A stretch of 64,000 nt of DNA from Basidiobolus meristosporus CBS 931.73 (lineage: Eukaryota; Basidiobolomycota; Basidiobolomycetes; Basidiobolales; Basidiobolaceae): the NCBI GenBank assembly GCA_002104905.1, contig MCFE01000055.1:124001-188000 (forward strand), written 5' to 3'. The position numbers were made by a program, and so were the translations under genes. Shown piece by piece: positions 48,856-60,135 of this stretch; positions within the stretch are counted from its first letter, which is position 1; each line of letters opens with the position of its first letter. The notes under the pieces are model-generated. The model had not been told where the DNA came from. It saw only the letters and a program-made list of their open reading frames with translations, and searched no databases.

Positions 48856-49984
48856 AGAATATCATCAAAAGCAGGCAGCGACAAGGTCAAAATAGAGGCA
48901 AAAAATTCAAATTGTGGTAAAAGAGCAAGGATGTAGAGGATATCGTATCGATCAGAAATTTCATTTAGGGGTTTGTAATCATGCAATCTGATTTTCGAGG
49001 AAACCCCAAATGGAATTCATATATATTATGATAAATCGAGCATTTACAAGTAGTTGCAATAATACCATTTTAAAGAATGTCTATAGACATAAGAATAACA
49101 ATTTCTTGCTATATCACGCTTAAGAAATGGACATGTACAGGAAGAAACCGATCGATAAACATAACATTCACTTTGAATAAGTCAAAGAGCGATTTCACTT
49201 CGTGGCCAAAAATCACCAAACAACATTAAAAGGATAAATACGATACTATCAATATTTACTTGATAACGCGTCATTAATATCAGTACAAGCATTTGGAATT
49301 CCGAGGTACTCTAGCAGAATCATACCAAAACCAAGAACGTTTGGACCAAAACAACACTTGGCTAACCGATTCAATCTTACTTCCAACTGCAGCCACAATT
49401 ACGCCCAACCATCCTGAACTATTGACTGGCAATGAAATTCACCCGTGAAAAACACATGGTGAAGTTCCTTGCATTATATGTCCGAAATGGTTCAGGATCA
49501 CTCCAAAAACCTGCAAGCATCGCAGCACGGTAGCACACACTCGTCACATATCCAAACAGACACCTTTGGATGAGAAATTCAGTCAAGACCTGATGAGATT
49601 ATTTGCTATGAACGGGGTTTCTTTTTTGGCTTCACCGGGTCGCACAATCATGGAGAGTCGTGTTACTGCAGGCTCGGTTGTGATCACAATCAAGTCGCAA
49701 TATCAACCTAGGTTTTCATTTAAGTTAGGCTTGATAGGACAACTTGTGTGGGTTCAAAGATCAATAACAGCTCAATATACTGGCGATCTTGTTCACCCAA
49801 GGATGGTGCTCTCGTAATACATAGTTCGACCCCTGGAAAGATCCAACACCACCAACCAATATCAAAAACCCGAGAGATTCCCAACTGATCAGATCGTGTC
49901 CGTGAAGCGAGGCGTGACGAGTATTTAAAAGTGCCATTGGCACCCTTCAGCCCACTTGGTCTAGCTTCCAACGGCCATACTAGA

Positions 49985-50852
49985 ATGGATTATGAACACG
50001 AGATGTTTCCGCACACCATGAACATGGTGATATCTGCTTTGTCCATCCCTATAGGCTTGTCGAATACCATCAAGAGCGTTAAAATGCTTCGATGCGAGAA
50101 CGCGTTCATCTACCAGCTGAACCTGGCTCAATCCTTCATCCTCCTGGTAAGCAAATTGGCCCAATCCATCTTTATCCTTGGTTATCTGTCCGAATGCCAG
50201 TTTGTAATCTTCTTCGCTGCGATAAGCTACTACCTGTCCACGATGCTAATCGAGGCAATCCTGATCACCAAGGCATATTATGCCAACATGCGCTCCAAAT
50301 TGATCATGGGGACTGGTGTTCTTATTGAGCTGGGTAGACTTTGCATCCACATCTTCATCTTAATTCACATCCAGGCCACGTATACGACCCTCGGATCCTG
50401 CTTCTCCTTTGGAACCAACACACTCTTCACCTTTCTCGTTGCTACCGAGGGATGTCTGGTCATCTTCTTGACCACAGCATTCATATGTGGGCTCTGGCGT
50501 ATCTCCCGTGAACAGAGTAGTGGAATCTACTATAGCCTTATCAAAGATGGCCTGATCTATTTGCTTGGGATTTGTCTAGTGATTTCGATCATTATCTTGC
50601 TGATTGCTACCGACGTGGCGCCTCCCATCAATGGCTATTTCTTAGACTTCGGCTGTAAGTGAGCGTTTTTCAATGTACAGAGACTATGTAAAGAGACTGA
50701 TAGGGCTTGTATTTCAAGGGGCCACTAGCTCCCAGCTCATAACCGAGCAACTTTACGAGTCTCATCGACGACGAAAGAAAAGAAGCGACAGGATGAGCCG
50801 CAGTCACATCAACAGCGGCCAGGATTTTCTTTCGGACAGGCTGTATGAATAG
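49985..50852 (+). CDS. Orphan seven-transmembrane protein (GPCR-like)
   Basis: Two exons (49985-50654 and 50704-50852) give 272 aa. I count seven hydrophobic helices beginning MNMVISALSIPIGL, FIYQLNLAQSFILL, CQFVIFFAAISYYL, LIMGTGVLIELGRLC, NTLFTFLVATEGCL, LIYLLGICLVISII and GWLVFQGA. The cytosolic tail is short and basic (SHRRRKKRSDRMSRSH). Short loops, a Cys before helix 3 and a polar tail resemble a receptor or small transporter, but I recognise no Pfam family. Upstream codons back to 49931 are open but lack ATG. The 49-nt intron (CTGAT branch) avoids a stop after GGC TGT AAG and keeps the frame. It lies 3.2 kb upstream of URC4 in the same orientation. A role as a nutrient sensor or permease for that pathway would be speculation. 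Confidence 0.7.
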
Positions 50853-53800
50853 TACGCCAGCGCATGTGGTTGGTATGTTGGAGGCTGTGTGGCGTACCCG
50901 TAGGGGTTCATTGCGACGAGCACGAATGCGGCTAATGTGTAGTGAGCCATCGAAGTCTGCTAGATTGGCTAGTAAAATAAATGTTTGATAGAAGCAATTA
51001 GTCCTGCAAAGGCGATTGAATGGTCGTACAGGCTCTTGAACATATCGGTACGGCACCTTATTTGAACCAAACATGTGGTACAGCACGTTGTCTATGACCA
51101 GAATAACGCTATGCTGTCTGAATCATGAATCCAACAAGATTTTCACCTTTCTGATTTGCAACATCAATAGCTGTTCTCACCGTACATCATGCGTATATAG
51201 CTTGGTGGAACAGAATAGTGATTCGGCGGCCCAATTTATCTACATCTCCTCCCTATATGTCATGATAATCTCTCAGGATTACTCCCTAGCACATAATTGG
51301 CGTATGGAAGGTTGGTTAGATGAATCTAGAGTAGATGGTAATTACCTTGGGGTTGCAGCGGTTTCCCGCCCATATCACTTCCATTGGTTAGCCGGAATTG
51401 GGTCGCCCATATGAAAATATCCCGGTTGTTGAGGGTTCAGGCCATCGTGCTACTTGGCTGCCCTGTTGCAGAGGAGTTGGCGAGCCGTAGGGAATTGATG
51501 GGCCGTGGCATGGTGAGATTTCGTCCTGGAGCTTTTTCATTTTGGAGCCCGATTCGTACGACAATCTCCACTGATTCTAGCGAGATTAACCCATACTCGA
51601 GAGTGATTTGTGTTGACGATTTGTGTCCGAAAATGAGCTATATGTAGCTATGATGATCTTCATGCCAACGTGGTATGTTTCCAGTGTCTCACTGAGCTGA
51701 TTGGAGCCTCGCATTTTAGTCGATTCCTCTGCAACAAGCCAGCCACGAGATACACAATCCACTGACTTACTCCAGACAGCGTTGACACACTCCAGGTCAA
51801 GCCAGTGTAGTTCTGCACGAGTATATTCCACGAAGATCCGAGATCACACTGATATATCCTCATATTCCGGGTTGTTTGAGATCTGCTGGTTGGGCCGTGG
51901 ACTGTAATGACAATAGATCGTTTATTAAATGGCACTGATGGTGATGCTAATTCCTAGATTCCCGACTGCCTTATGAGGGTTGATTTGGCAGAGAACGCAG
52001 CGAACGGTGCCAACTTGACCGTTATAAATCGAGGCAGTCGAAGCCAATTCGCTGCTCACAGAGACTTCAAGTGCAACCTAATAACAAGGAAATAGATCCA
52101 CCCATCTGTTGCCTCAACAGCTAGAGGTGTATACCACCTGTGGCTATAATGGTTTTCTCGTAGTGCGAGCCATTTCCTACTGTAGGCAAACTAATTAGCT
52201 CCAGCCGCTTTCATTGATGATGGAACGCGCGGTACGAGTTCCTAAAAAGTCATCTCTACCCAATAGGTAGCACACATGGCGATACACACCGGCTGTGATC
52301 AAGCGTAGTGAATAACATAACTGTGGTAGGCTATTTGAGTCTAAAAAGGTCACATTTGGGGTTCTTGCTTTGGAAGTCATCGAGGTAATCAGGTTCACAG
52401 TACGCTGAGCAAACCAATATAGTCCCCGTAAAATGATCACGAGGGTTTGGGCTTAGATCGGGTGATATGAATAGGCCAAAAGCCTGTTGTGGCACATTCG
52501 TCTAATAGCTTACTGGAAGCACTCTATCGCGTTGATCCTTTTTTGCACTTGGGTACTTTCATCACAAGATGATCAGGAAGTACGTAGACTAGGACAATCA
52601 TGCACTTCTAGAAGCAAAGAAATTTCGATCTTTGTGTACGGGGTATCATTGCTAGTAAGGCTCAAGCATGTATCTATTTCCGTATGATACTTTCAAATAT
52701 TGACCGATGCTCGTACTATCACCAGTGCGCAGCCATACTTTGCAGCGATCAGCTATATACAGATTGCGATAGTTGACTAGATGTACAATATATACTATAC
52801 GCGAACAATCAGTGTTTTTTATCAAACCTAAAGGCATCAAGACCTGCAATCTGAGCCGGGGGGAAATAGGTCAACAGAAGCACAAAGATGCCAAGTGGTT
52901 GATTCTGCAGATATCTAATATAGATGTATTTTGAGATTTCCGCATATTAGATAGTTCAGAAGCAAGATTTCCCAGTCGTTAATACTCCTAGGTATTGTAG
53001 TTTTCAAAGGATGCCAAACCGCTAACCCAGTGTATCTTTTGCCCACCAGTTTGAAGTGTTGTAGAGCAGTGGCTCCATCTTCTGTCTTCAAAACGTCCTT
53101 GGGTTCACCAACATGGAATCTTTGAAAAATAATTGCAATGTGTTGACAATATATCATCTAACTGTTACATATACAGGTATGGAATTCTCCAATTTCAATT
53201 CACATTCAAACCTCAAGCTTTTAGAAGAATCTGGCTTACATCCACACCAGCAGGGCTAGTAATGGCAACTGTTTGATCATTCTGATAATGTATAGCGTTT
53301 TACATTTTTTTGTACTAAATGGTAGACACGCTGATATCAATCCGATAGATGATCCACAAAGGTATGTCAGGTAACTTACCTCAAGGTTGCTGCCTCTATG
53401 AGCATGTATTCGTCTCATTGTTTGAGCTTTGAATGGTAGAAATGCTGTGGAATAGGTGGATATTCCCTCCTATTCATGGTCGGCCCATAGTGTTATCGGT
53501 CTAGCACATTCTTTGAAAGTAGAAATGCTTGGAATTGTTCTTCTGAACTAGATGCATAATTCATTACGAATTGGATGAATGCCATGGACCACCAGATGTG
53601 CTTTGTGTATACCGGACGCTAATTTCGTAGGTGGTGCACACCTCAGACGATTTGGTTATGTCGTGCAGGAAACCCAGGTTTGGTTTTGGATCACACGCTG
53701 GCTATTTGTTCGCTGTAGTGGCTAAGCCACCATACAAAGAAAATGGTTTTCTATGGAAGCGATCTTGGTGAATTAATAAGGCGTATGGAAAGGAAGGCTC

Positions 53801-54081
53801 TCCCGCAAATTACGTTTCAAACTCCTATTCCCGCCCTCTTCATTCAGTGGCGTACAATTTGGTGGGAACATTATTATGTTTGGGCTTGCGTCATGTAATT
53901 TGTTCAATTAATCAGGTGTCTGTGTCTTACTCGTGACCGGTACAACGTGTTGCCATCCTTTTAAACAACAGTCACCACTCTGCTCTCTCTTACAAGAGCA
54001 GTCTTTAGTAGTGTTTCCCTTCCAACACTACGCATATACAAACTACCCATCTACAGACATCAACCCCAGGATTCCTTTCAA
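50853..54081. other. 3.2-kb gene-poor region
   Basis: Contains one weak spliced candidate on the minus strand (52915-53418) and otherwise only short unconnected frames. The last 150 bases, with CATATACAAAC and pyrimidine runs, are the URC4 leader. Confidence 0.4.
52915..53418 (-). CDS. Possible spliced small protein (90 aa), unrecognised
   Basis: A weak to moderate candidate. Exons 53380-53418, 53240-53268 and 52915-53119 join in one frame with donors GTAAGT and GTAAGC and acceptors AACAG and CAAAG. Start context is CAAACAATGAG. The product begins MRRIHAHRGSNLE, has a hydrophobic LPLLALLVW segment and then a polar domain-like stretch (FHVGEPKDVLKTEDGATAL, HFKLVGKRYTGLAVWHPL). No family is recognised. 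The two strong donor matches and the protein-like composition of exon 3 argue for it; absence of homology argues against. Confidence 0.32.
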
Positions 54082-55535
54082 ATGCCGACAAGCCTTGATA
54101 TGGAAGCGCAACTCAAGGAATCAATCGCTTATTTGAAAACCTTGACAGCAGTGCGGGAGAGATCGCAGCAAATATTTGACCTTGTCACCAAGAAAGACAA
54201 AGGGCACTTTGCCGTTCACTTGAATAAACTAGAGAATGTTGCGGACTTCGTCCTAGATATTATCATGCGAGATTACGATTCACCTAAAGAAGTGCCTCCC
54301 CATAGTCGTTGGAGACATTTTGATGTTGGAGGTGTTCCACGGGTTCAGCAGCTGATTGATTCCTGGTCCGGTAAAGCGGAGAAGCCCGAGTTGACCCGAA
54401 GAATACTAGACCTATTTGTTGTGTCGGTGCTGTTGGATGCAGGTGCTGGAAATGTTTGGACTTACAAAGAGTCTAGTACTGGAAGTGTCTTCAATCGTTC
54501 CGAAGGACTCGCCATAGCTTCATTGGCTATGTTCAATTCGGGTGCATTTTCGAGCGATCCTAATCAACCATATCAAGTAGACGCCGCTGCCTTACGGAAA
54601 CTGACAGTAGGCCAGCTCAGCGATGGCTTCCAGGTGTCCGAAAAGAATCCGTTGGAAGGATTGCAAGGCCGTTGCGAGCTACTCAACCGACTAGGAGAGG
54701 CACTGCAGAACAACCCGCAGTATTTCGGCAAAAAAGAAAATGGTGAACCGAGACCAGGAAATCTGCTGGATTATCTGCTAAGCATCGCCAAAAACAACCT
54801 GTCCGTCCCGATCGATAGATTGTGGGAGGCAGTCATAACCGGCTTCTCTCAAGTGTGGCCTTCCACCAGAACCGTCATCAATGGTGAATCGCTGGGTGAC
54901 GTATGGCCGTCAGACATTCTGAAAGGTATTGAAGGCAAAGGTCTCCCTACCGACGAGCTAGTACCGTTCCATAAGTTGTCTCAATGGCTCACGTACTCTC
55001 TGATGGAACCCATGACCAAGGTGATGGGAATCAAATTCGAGCAAGTTCAGAAAATGACTGGTCTTCCGGAATATCGGAATGGTAAGACGCATGGCATCGA
55101 ACTTCAATAGCATTGGTATTCACGGATATTTTAGGTGGATTGTTTGTAGATCTTGGAGTATTGACCCTCAAGGACAATGACCAAGAGAGAGGGCTTGCAC
55201 AAAGTGATCAATCAGGGAAAGAGACCGTGCCCAAATTTGCTCCCTTCGATCCTGTGGTAGTAGAATGGAGAGCTTTGACAATCGTTCTCTTGGATATGAC
55301 AGCAGAAAAAATCCGGGAGAAACTTGGGGTGAACAGCGAGGAGCTGCAACTGGCATCTATACTGGAAGGCGGAACTTGGAAAGTAAGTCGTTAGTTAGGC
55401 TATGTCGTGGTGAACGCATTGGACCCAATCTGATTGCGATCTATCAATTAGGCCGGCCGTGAGATTGCTGCCCAACTTCGCCCCCAGACGAAGGGCCCTC
55501 CTATTGCAATCGTTTCCGATGGTACCGTTTTTTAG
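54082..55535 (+). CDS. URC4: URC4, uracil catabolism protein (DUF1688)
   Basis: Three exons (54082-55081, 55135-55382, 55452-55535) give 443 aa, the usual length for DUF1688. The family pattern is clear from end to end: YLKTLTAVRERSQQIFDL, VPPHSRWRHFDVGG.PR, RRILDLFVVSVLLDAGAG with WTYKE, RSEGLAIASLAMF..GAFSSD, GRCELLNRLGEAL, RPGNLLDYL, VWPSTRT, LGDVWP, LVPFHKLSQWLTYSLMEPM, GLPEYRNGGLFVDLGVL and the C-terminal GPPIAIVSDGTVF. In Lachancea kluyveri URC4 is needed with URC1 to release nitrogen from uracil; the chemistry is not settled. It lies 19.5 kb from URC1 on the same strand. Confidence 0.95.
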
Positions 55536-55658
55536 GAGCTAGCAACAGCTGTCACCCATGGTATTCCAACAAAACCCAGTTATATACGTTGCTGCATATG
55601 GTTTAATTGCCAATTAAATATGATCTGTAAATCATCTTCGTAAATGTCTTGTCAGTCT

Positions 55659-55691
<33 letters not shown>

Positions 55692-55975
55692 GATGAGAGT
55701 GGCGCAGAAGAGGCAACAAATAAGAGAATGCGATAGTTCGGCTCTAAGCAGTTGTGACTGCTGAATAGGACAGGCCATTCCATATCTGGTGAATCGTAAT
55801 TCAAAGATACAGGACAACATTTGGCTTCCCGGGTTTACAGCACGTCTTTATTAGTATTTATGAACAGAATACGGAAGAATTTAATTGTATGGGACATTGC
55901 AGATAGGTCTTATTACAACGAATATGTAACATTAGATTAAGGCTCAGTGTATGCACACTCAATCGTATCAATGAT
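55536..55975. other. Convergent intergenic region with a GT microsatellite
   Basis: 440 bases between the 3' ends of URC4 and the YccF gene. Apart from the dinucleotide repeat nothing is seen. Confidence 0.5.
55661..55688 (+). repeat. (GT)14 microsatellite
   Basis: Fourteen perfect GT units just downstream of URC4; a likely length-polymorphic marker. Confidence 0.95.
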
Positions 55976-56371
55976 TTAAGGGATTTGTTCCATGCCCTCC
56001 TCGCCAATGTGCTGACCGAACGGCCATAGAGAAAGCTTCGCAAGTTTCCAATGTTGCATCGCGAAGGGGAAACCGATGATGGTGACGGCAAAAACCAGTG
56101 CGAAAGATAAGTGAAGTAAGAATGCTTCCCAACCTAACAAGAAAAGCCAAAGAACGTTCATCACGAGGCGAATGCCGTCAACGTCAATTCGAGGATTGAG
56201 TTGTTGCTCGAAAGGGAAGAGGGCAAGAATGCTGAGTTTGAAGCATTCATAGCCAAATGGAATACCGACAATCGTTAACATACACAGAATACCACCCAAA
56301 AGGTAATATAGGCCAAAAATCCATCCGCCAAGGACAATCCAAAGAATGTTTCCAACTACTCCGATGATCAT
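55976..56371 (-). CDS. YccF-family inner-membrane-like protein
   Basis: An intronless 131-aa protein made of two YccF repeats: GNILWIVLGGWIFGLYYLLGG, then ILCMLTIVGIPFGYECFKLS and FPF, followed by VMNVLWLFLLGWEAFL, AVTIIGFPFAMQHWKLAKLS and LWPFGQ. YccF (PF03733) is best known from bacterial inner membranes and its function is unknown. Here it has a eukaryotic-looking promoter (CRE palindrome, TATATATA and CCAAT-type sequence within 110 bases). The start ATG at 56371 has context GCAATGA. It could be a laterally acquired gene or an under-annotated ancient family member in fungi. Confidence 0.85.
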   Translation of the reverse strand: MIIGVVGNILWIVLGGWIFGLYYLLGGILCMLTIVGIPFGYECFKLSILALFPFEQQLNPRIDVDGIRLVMNVLWLFLLGWEAFLLHLSFALVFAVTIIGFPFAMQHWKLAKLSLWPFGQHIGEEGMEQIP

Positions 56372-57579
56372 TGCGAAGATTACTGTGGCAGGGTTTAGTG
56401 AAAAAGAGAAAAGAACGAAGCAACTGTCGATTCACCCGCATATAGGCACTTATATATAGCGAGCCAATCGTAGTCAGTGACGTCACGGTTACCATCATCG
56501 CCTATTACGATTAGAAAGGTTAGCATGTGAGCTATATGTCTGAAAGTATTCTAATCGAATTCTAGTTGGGCAGCAGTGTTCTACATATTCAGGGCGTTAC
56601 ATGTATGCTGCGTCATCATTGATTATACTCAACTCAGTTTAGTATCTATTACCATAACATACTTGATTTGGACTGGAGCGTGCTCATCATCAATGAACTA
56701 AGCATAAGAAGTACACATCAACATTTGCATAGCTCGCAGTTTAAACTAGGTGACCAATATGACTATGCTTACCTGGATTTGCAAGAACGTGTCTATTGCC
56801 ACAGTTTGTTTCAACTATAGCGGTAACTTGGACGGCAATATCTTGACATTGATATTTGCTAGTTAGTTTAGTTAATAGGGGTGGATCGCGATTTTTCAAA
56901 AATGTCAAGAACATCATTGCCGTATTTACATTTCGCTCACTAAATGCCCCATAAATATTGGGGAGACTCTTGCTTCAAATTAAGGACAATAGGGGCTGCG
57001 ATCAGAGTTCATAGCAGGCTATCTAGCCTTTGTGATGCATGTTCACCGATTCTTCTCACCCCACCCTTCAAATATGCATCTTCATACGGGTGTGCACAGC
57101 CTGGAATAGCCTAGCACGCAGAAATGCCAAGCTTTCATTGCTTTGTAAATTGCTTTTACCCAATATGGCAGAACGGGTTATGCTGCGCCATCAATCGTCA
57201 TCAACTTGCACGAGATTTCATGCACGATCCTTTAATTTGCTTTCATTACTACCCTAAACCAAACTCTACACCACAGCGATGCTACCACTTTCCCAACGAA
57301 TCCAAGGTTAAGTACATAAAAAGTAATCCAGTCTGTACAAGATACATGGAAAAACTCATAATGAATCAGAATCAAGGCTACTATCCAATATCAATGTTGT
57401 ATTACTCACCATAATATTATCGCCGAAATTAAAAGTTCTTGTATCAAGGCCTAAATCACCAGCTGTGGCAAAGTAAAGCGCTCTGCACTATCCTTTTGCC
57501 TAAGGGTGGCATCGACAATGGACTGGGGATACATTATTCATTACAGCAATAAAGAGCAACTGTGTCCGAAATGCTGTTC
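56372..57579. other. Intergenic region, no gene recognised
   Basis: 1.2 kb between two minus-strand genes, including the YccF promoter. Open frames at 57039-57414 on the plus strand are short and unrecognised. Confidence 0.45.
56452..56485 (-). promoter_or_regulatory. CRE palindrome and TATA element upstream of the YccF gene
   Basis: A perfect TGACGTCA (56478-56485), the ATF/CREB-type bZIP site, lies 107 bases upstream of the YccF start, with a TATATATA run at about 56452-56459 and an ATTGG/CCAAT sequence at 56463-56468 between them. Confidence 0.5.
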
Positions 57580-59007
57580 TTAACCAAGATTCTTCAATTC
57601 CATGTCCGCCTCGTGACTTTCTAGTACCATGGTGTATGGATATTCCTGTTGGAGAAAACGTTTGAAGGTGTGCTGATACATCAGAAGCTTTACTTCGGTT
57701 AAGGCTTGGTCCAGCATGTCAAGCGCGTATTCATCCTCACGGATCTTTCTTTCAATCTCAGCGACGATTTCGCCCTTGAGATTTACTTGGTAGTCAGAGT
57801 CCATCTGGATAAACGTTTCATATATAGATTTTAGTTCGGCTCGAATCTCAACTGGTAGTCGATCTTCCTTGGCAGGGTCGTGATTTTTAACGAAGGCAGT
57901 AGGAGTAGTTCTCAATCTGAGGTAGCGTTCGTAGAATAGTGCGTTCTCGATACTGAAGTCCTTGACAGTAAACGCCTTGAATTTTTCGAAGAGAATGGGG
58001 TGTTCCAGAACTTCCTCAAAGCTGGGCAATTTACGCCCATTCAGATAATTCTTAGCTCTCTTGTTAGTTTGATAGATTTCGACCAATGGTAAGCCACAGT
58101 TTAGGAGATGTATGGACCACAAAGTACAAAAGCCCCAGGTACCTACCGGTATTATGGCTCGCACATCGTATAGGGCAGGAGTATAACTAAAGAGTAAATG
58201 CAAGAAGAACCCTGTCCCGGTTGCCATTACTATAAGGGATAACTCCTTGACAATGTTATATGCATCGGAGACGCCTCGGATATATCGGATAACTATACTG
58301 CCGAACAAGAAAATCTCGCAGGAGCCGATTACATACACAGGGATGTACTCCCAGCCATTGAAACAGTCCAATCGCAGAGGCGCAGTGAAGCTGTAGTTCT
58401 GGGTGAATGCTTGTACGGCCACAGTTAGTGCAATATGGAATAGAGTAAGTCCGCCAAGAATGCGAATGAGGAATCGATCCTCAAAGATATAGGAGTGGCG
58501 CTGAATCCAATTACTTTCAATATCGTAGTCTTGCGATAGCTTGAGATTTGTTGAGGAATCGATGGTCAGGAGCACGATAGAAGGCTCGTTCCCTTGGTCT
58601 TTGTTGGATTGGATGGAATTGGTTTTACTTTTTTCCTTCAACCCTTCCTGGCGGCGTCTTTCTGCCTTCAATTTGGCTAGCGATGATCGATAGAGATAGG
58701 TGACACGAAGGAACTTCCCGACGGTAGTCAACATCGTCACTGGTGTTAATAGAGAGCCGAACCATAGAGTAACAAAGCACGGTAGGAAACTGGCAAATAC
58801 GGGGCCCATTAGGTAAACTGTGGAGAGCACGATGTTTGCAGCAACCCCAATCATGGTAATCAACAAACTACGAGATCGAATACCGGGATGCTCGCGGTAC
58901 TTCCAGAAGAAGAATGTGGTAATCAGGACAGAAGACACATACAGTACGTATACCACAAATATGGATGCTTTCTGCCCGTTGGAGACAGGGAAATCCTCGG
59001 TAGCCAT
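57580..59007 (-). CDS. Seven-transmembrane receptor with C-terminal RGS domain
   Basis: An intronless 475-aa protein. Seven helices are visible: IFVVYVLYVSSVLITTFFFW, LLITMIGVAANIVL, FLPCFVTLWFGSLLTPVTML, ILGGLTLFHIALTV, YIPVYVIGSCEIFLFGSIVI, LSLIVMATGTGFFLHLLF and IPVGTWGFCTLWSIHLL. A long loop of about 60 charged residues sits between helices 3 and 4. Residues about 330-458 form an RGS fold: SFEEVLEHPILFEKFKAF, SIENALFYERYL, then IYETFIQMDSDYQVNL and MYQHTFKRFLQ. The layout is the same as plant AtRGS1 and some fungal GPCR-RGS proteins: a receptor that accelerates GTP hydrolysis on its own G-alpha. Ligand unknown. Expected at the plasma membrane. Confidence 0.88.
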   Translation of the reverse strand: MATEDFPVSNGQKASIFVVYVLYVSSVLITTFFFWKYREHPGIRSRSLLITMIGVAANIVLSTVYLMGPVFASFLPCFVTLWFGSLLTPVTMLTTVGKFLRVTYLYRSSLAKLKAERRRQEGLKEKSKTNSIQSNKDQGNEPSIVLLTIDSSTNLKLSQDYDIESNWIQRHSYIFEDRFLIRILGGLTLFHIALTVAVQAFTQNYSFTAPLRLDCFNGWEYIPVYVIGSCEIFLFGSIVIRYIRGVSDAYNIVKELSLIVMATGTGFFLHLLFSYTPALYDVRAIIPVGTWGFCTLWSIHLLNCGLPLVEIYQTNKRAKNYLNGRKLPSFEEVLEHPILFEKFKAFTVKDFSIENALFYERYLRLRTTPTAFVKNHDPAKEDRLPVEIRAELKSIYETFIQMDSDYQVNLKGEIVAEIERKIREDEYALDMLDQALTEVKLLMYQHTFKRFLQQEYPYTMVLESHEADMELKNLG

Positions 59008-60135
59008 GCTAAGTGATATATGTACTTTCTATAGGTGTGTTGAAGGCAGATACTACCGAGTACTGTTTGTGCCCAACCGGCCTTTTATAGCTGCCTTATG
59101 TTAGTGCTGAGAGTAATAATCTCTGTATAGTATAATGAGTTGGGTATTTTTCATACCCCCTTCCCTTTTCTAGTCATATTTCTTCATAGCTCCTCACTAT
59201 TTAGGTGTGAGCTGAACGTATACAGAGCAGTATATCACGATCTTTTGTTGCAACCTTATTCTAACAAACGAGGCTAACGTAAACCTGGAATAATTGCATA
59301 TACTCCTGAGACGATATATTCAGATGAGCAGAGATGGATTTAACAAATCGATTATCTCCTGAGCATCGCGAATCGTTTGGTTTCATCTGGGTGAGTTATC
59401 CTTGAAAGTATTACACACTGAACAGTCATATAAAAGGATACATTGCAAGGCAATGATATTAGCACACCTACAATAATGCATGCCCCGCCTCTTGGCTTTA
59501 CTTTTGGTAAATTGGCCGATTGGCTTAATGCTCGCCAATTATTCAACCAGCGTAAGCAGGACTACGCTCTCCTATCTCTCAAGATTCGTGTGTAACTCCA
59601 CCACCATTGGAGGCATTTGCATGAAATGATATCAATCCGTACCCTGATTAGTGGGTTTCCCCATCATTGCTCACTGTACAATGAAGATGAAAACTCTATT
59701 CTCTTCGAAACAAGGGATGGTTTAATGATCCACCGCCTGTTAATCTAACCATCGTGTATCTAACGAATAATGTCCTCCTGATGGGACGCGTATAGGCCAC
59801 ACTATCCCATACCCCAGGCCGTTAGGCTTATGCTCTGCATAAAATAAAATGTCTCAGCCGTGACGCACCACTTACTTATACCGCAGGGAGGGCGCAAATC
59901 ATACGCGAACTCAACATTCCTGAGCACATATTGAGCCTATGAATCCCTCATGACATACAGTCTCCTGGTATTGTTGGATAAATCAGCCAGCTCCCGATTA
60001 GTATAGATTGCAACACAAAACCACAGCTTAGTATCTGACAGTGGAGAAAGTCTGTTTGGCTTAGAAAACCATGGTGTCAATTTAGGGTTGAACAGGATAA
60101 GCGAACCATGTTAACTTTAATTTGGAACGAACTAG
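59008..60135. other. Intergenic region, nothing recognised
   Basis: 1.1 kb between two minus-strand genes. It holds the GPCR promoter side and a 64-codon minus frame (59352-59546) without motifs. Confidence 0.45.

Larger units (their letters stand above)
44023..49984. other. 6-kb gene-free region with a repeat cluster
   Basis: The longest stretch without a recognised gene. 44023-46600 holds only short frames without motifs. 46700-48610 holds the five-copy repeat listed separately. 48800-49950 holds a G10 run and AT-rich sequence and is probably the far upstream region of the 7TM gene. Confidence 0.5.
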
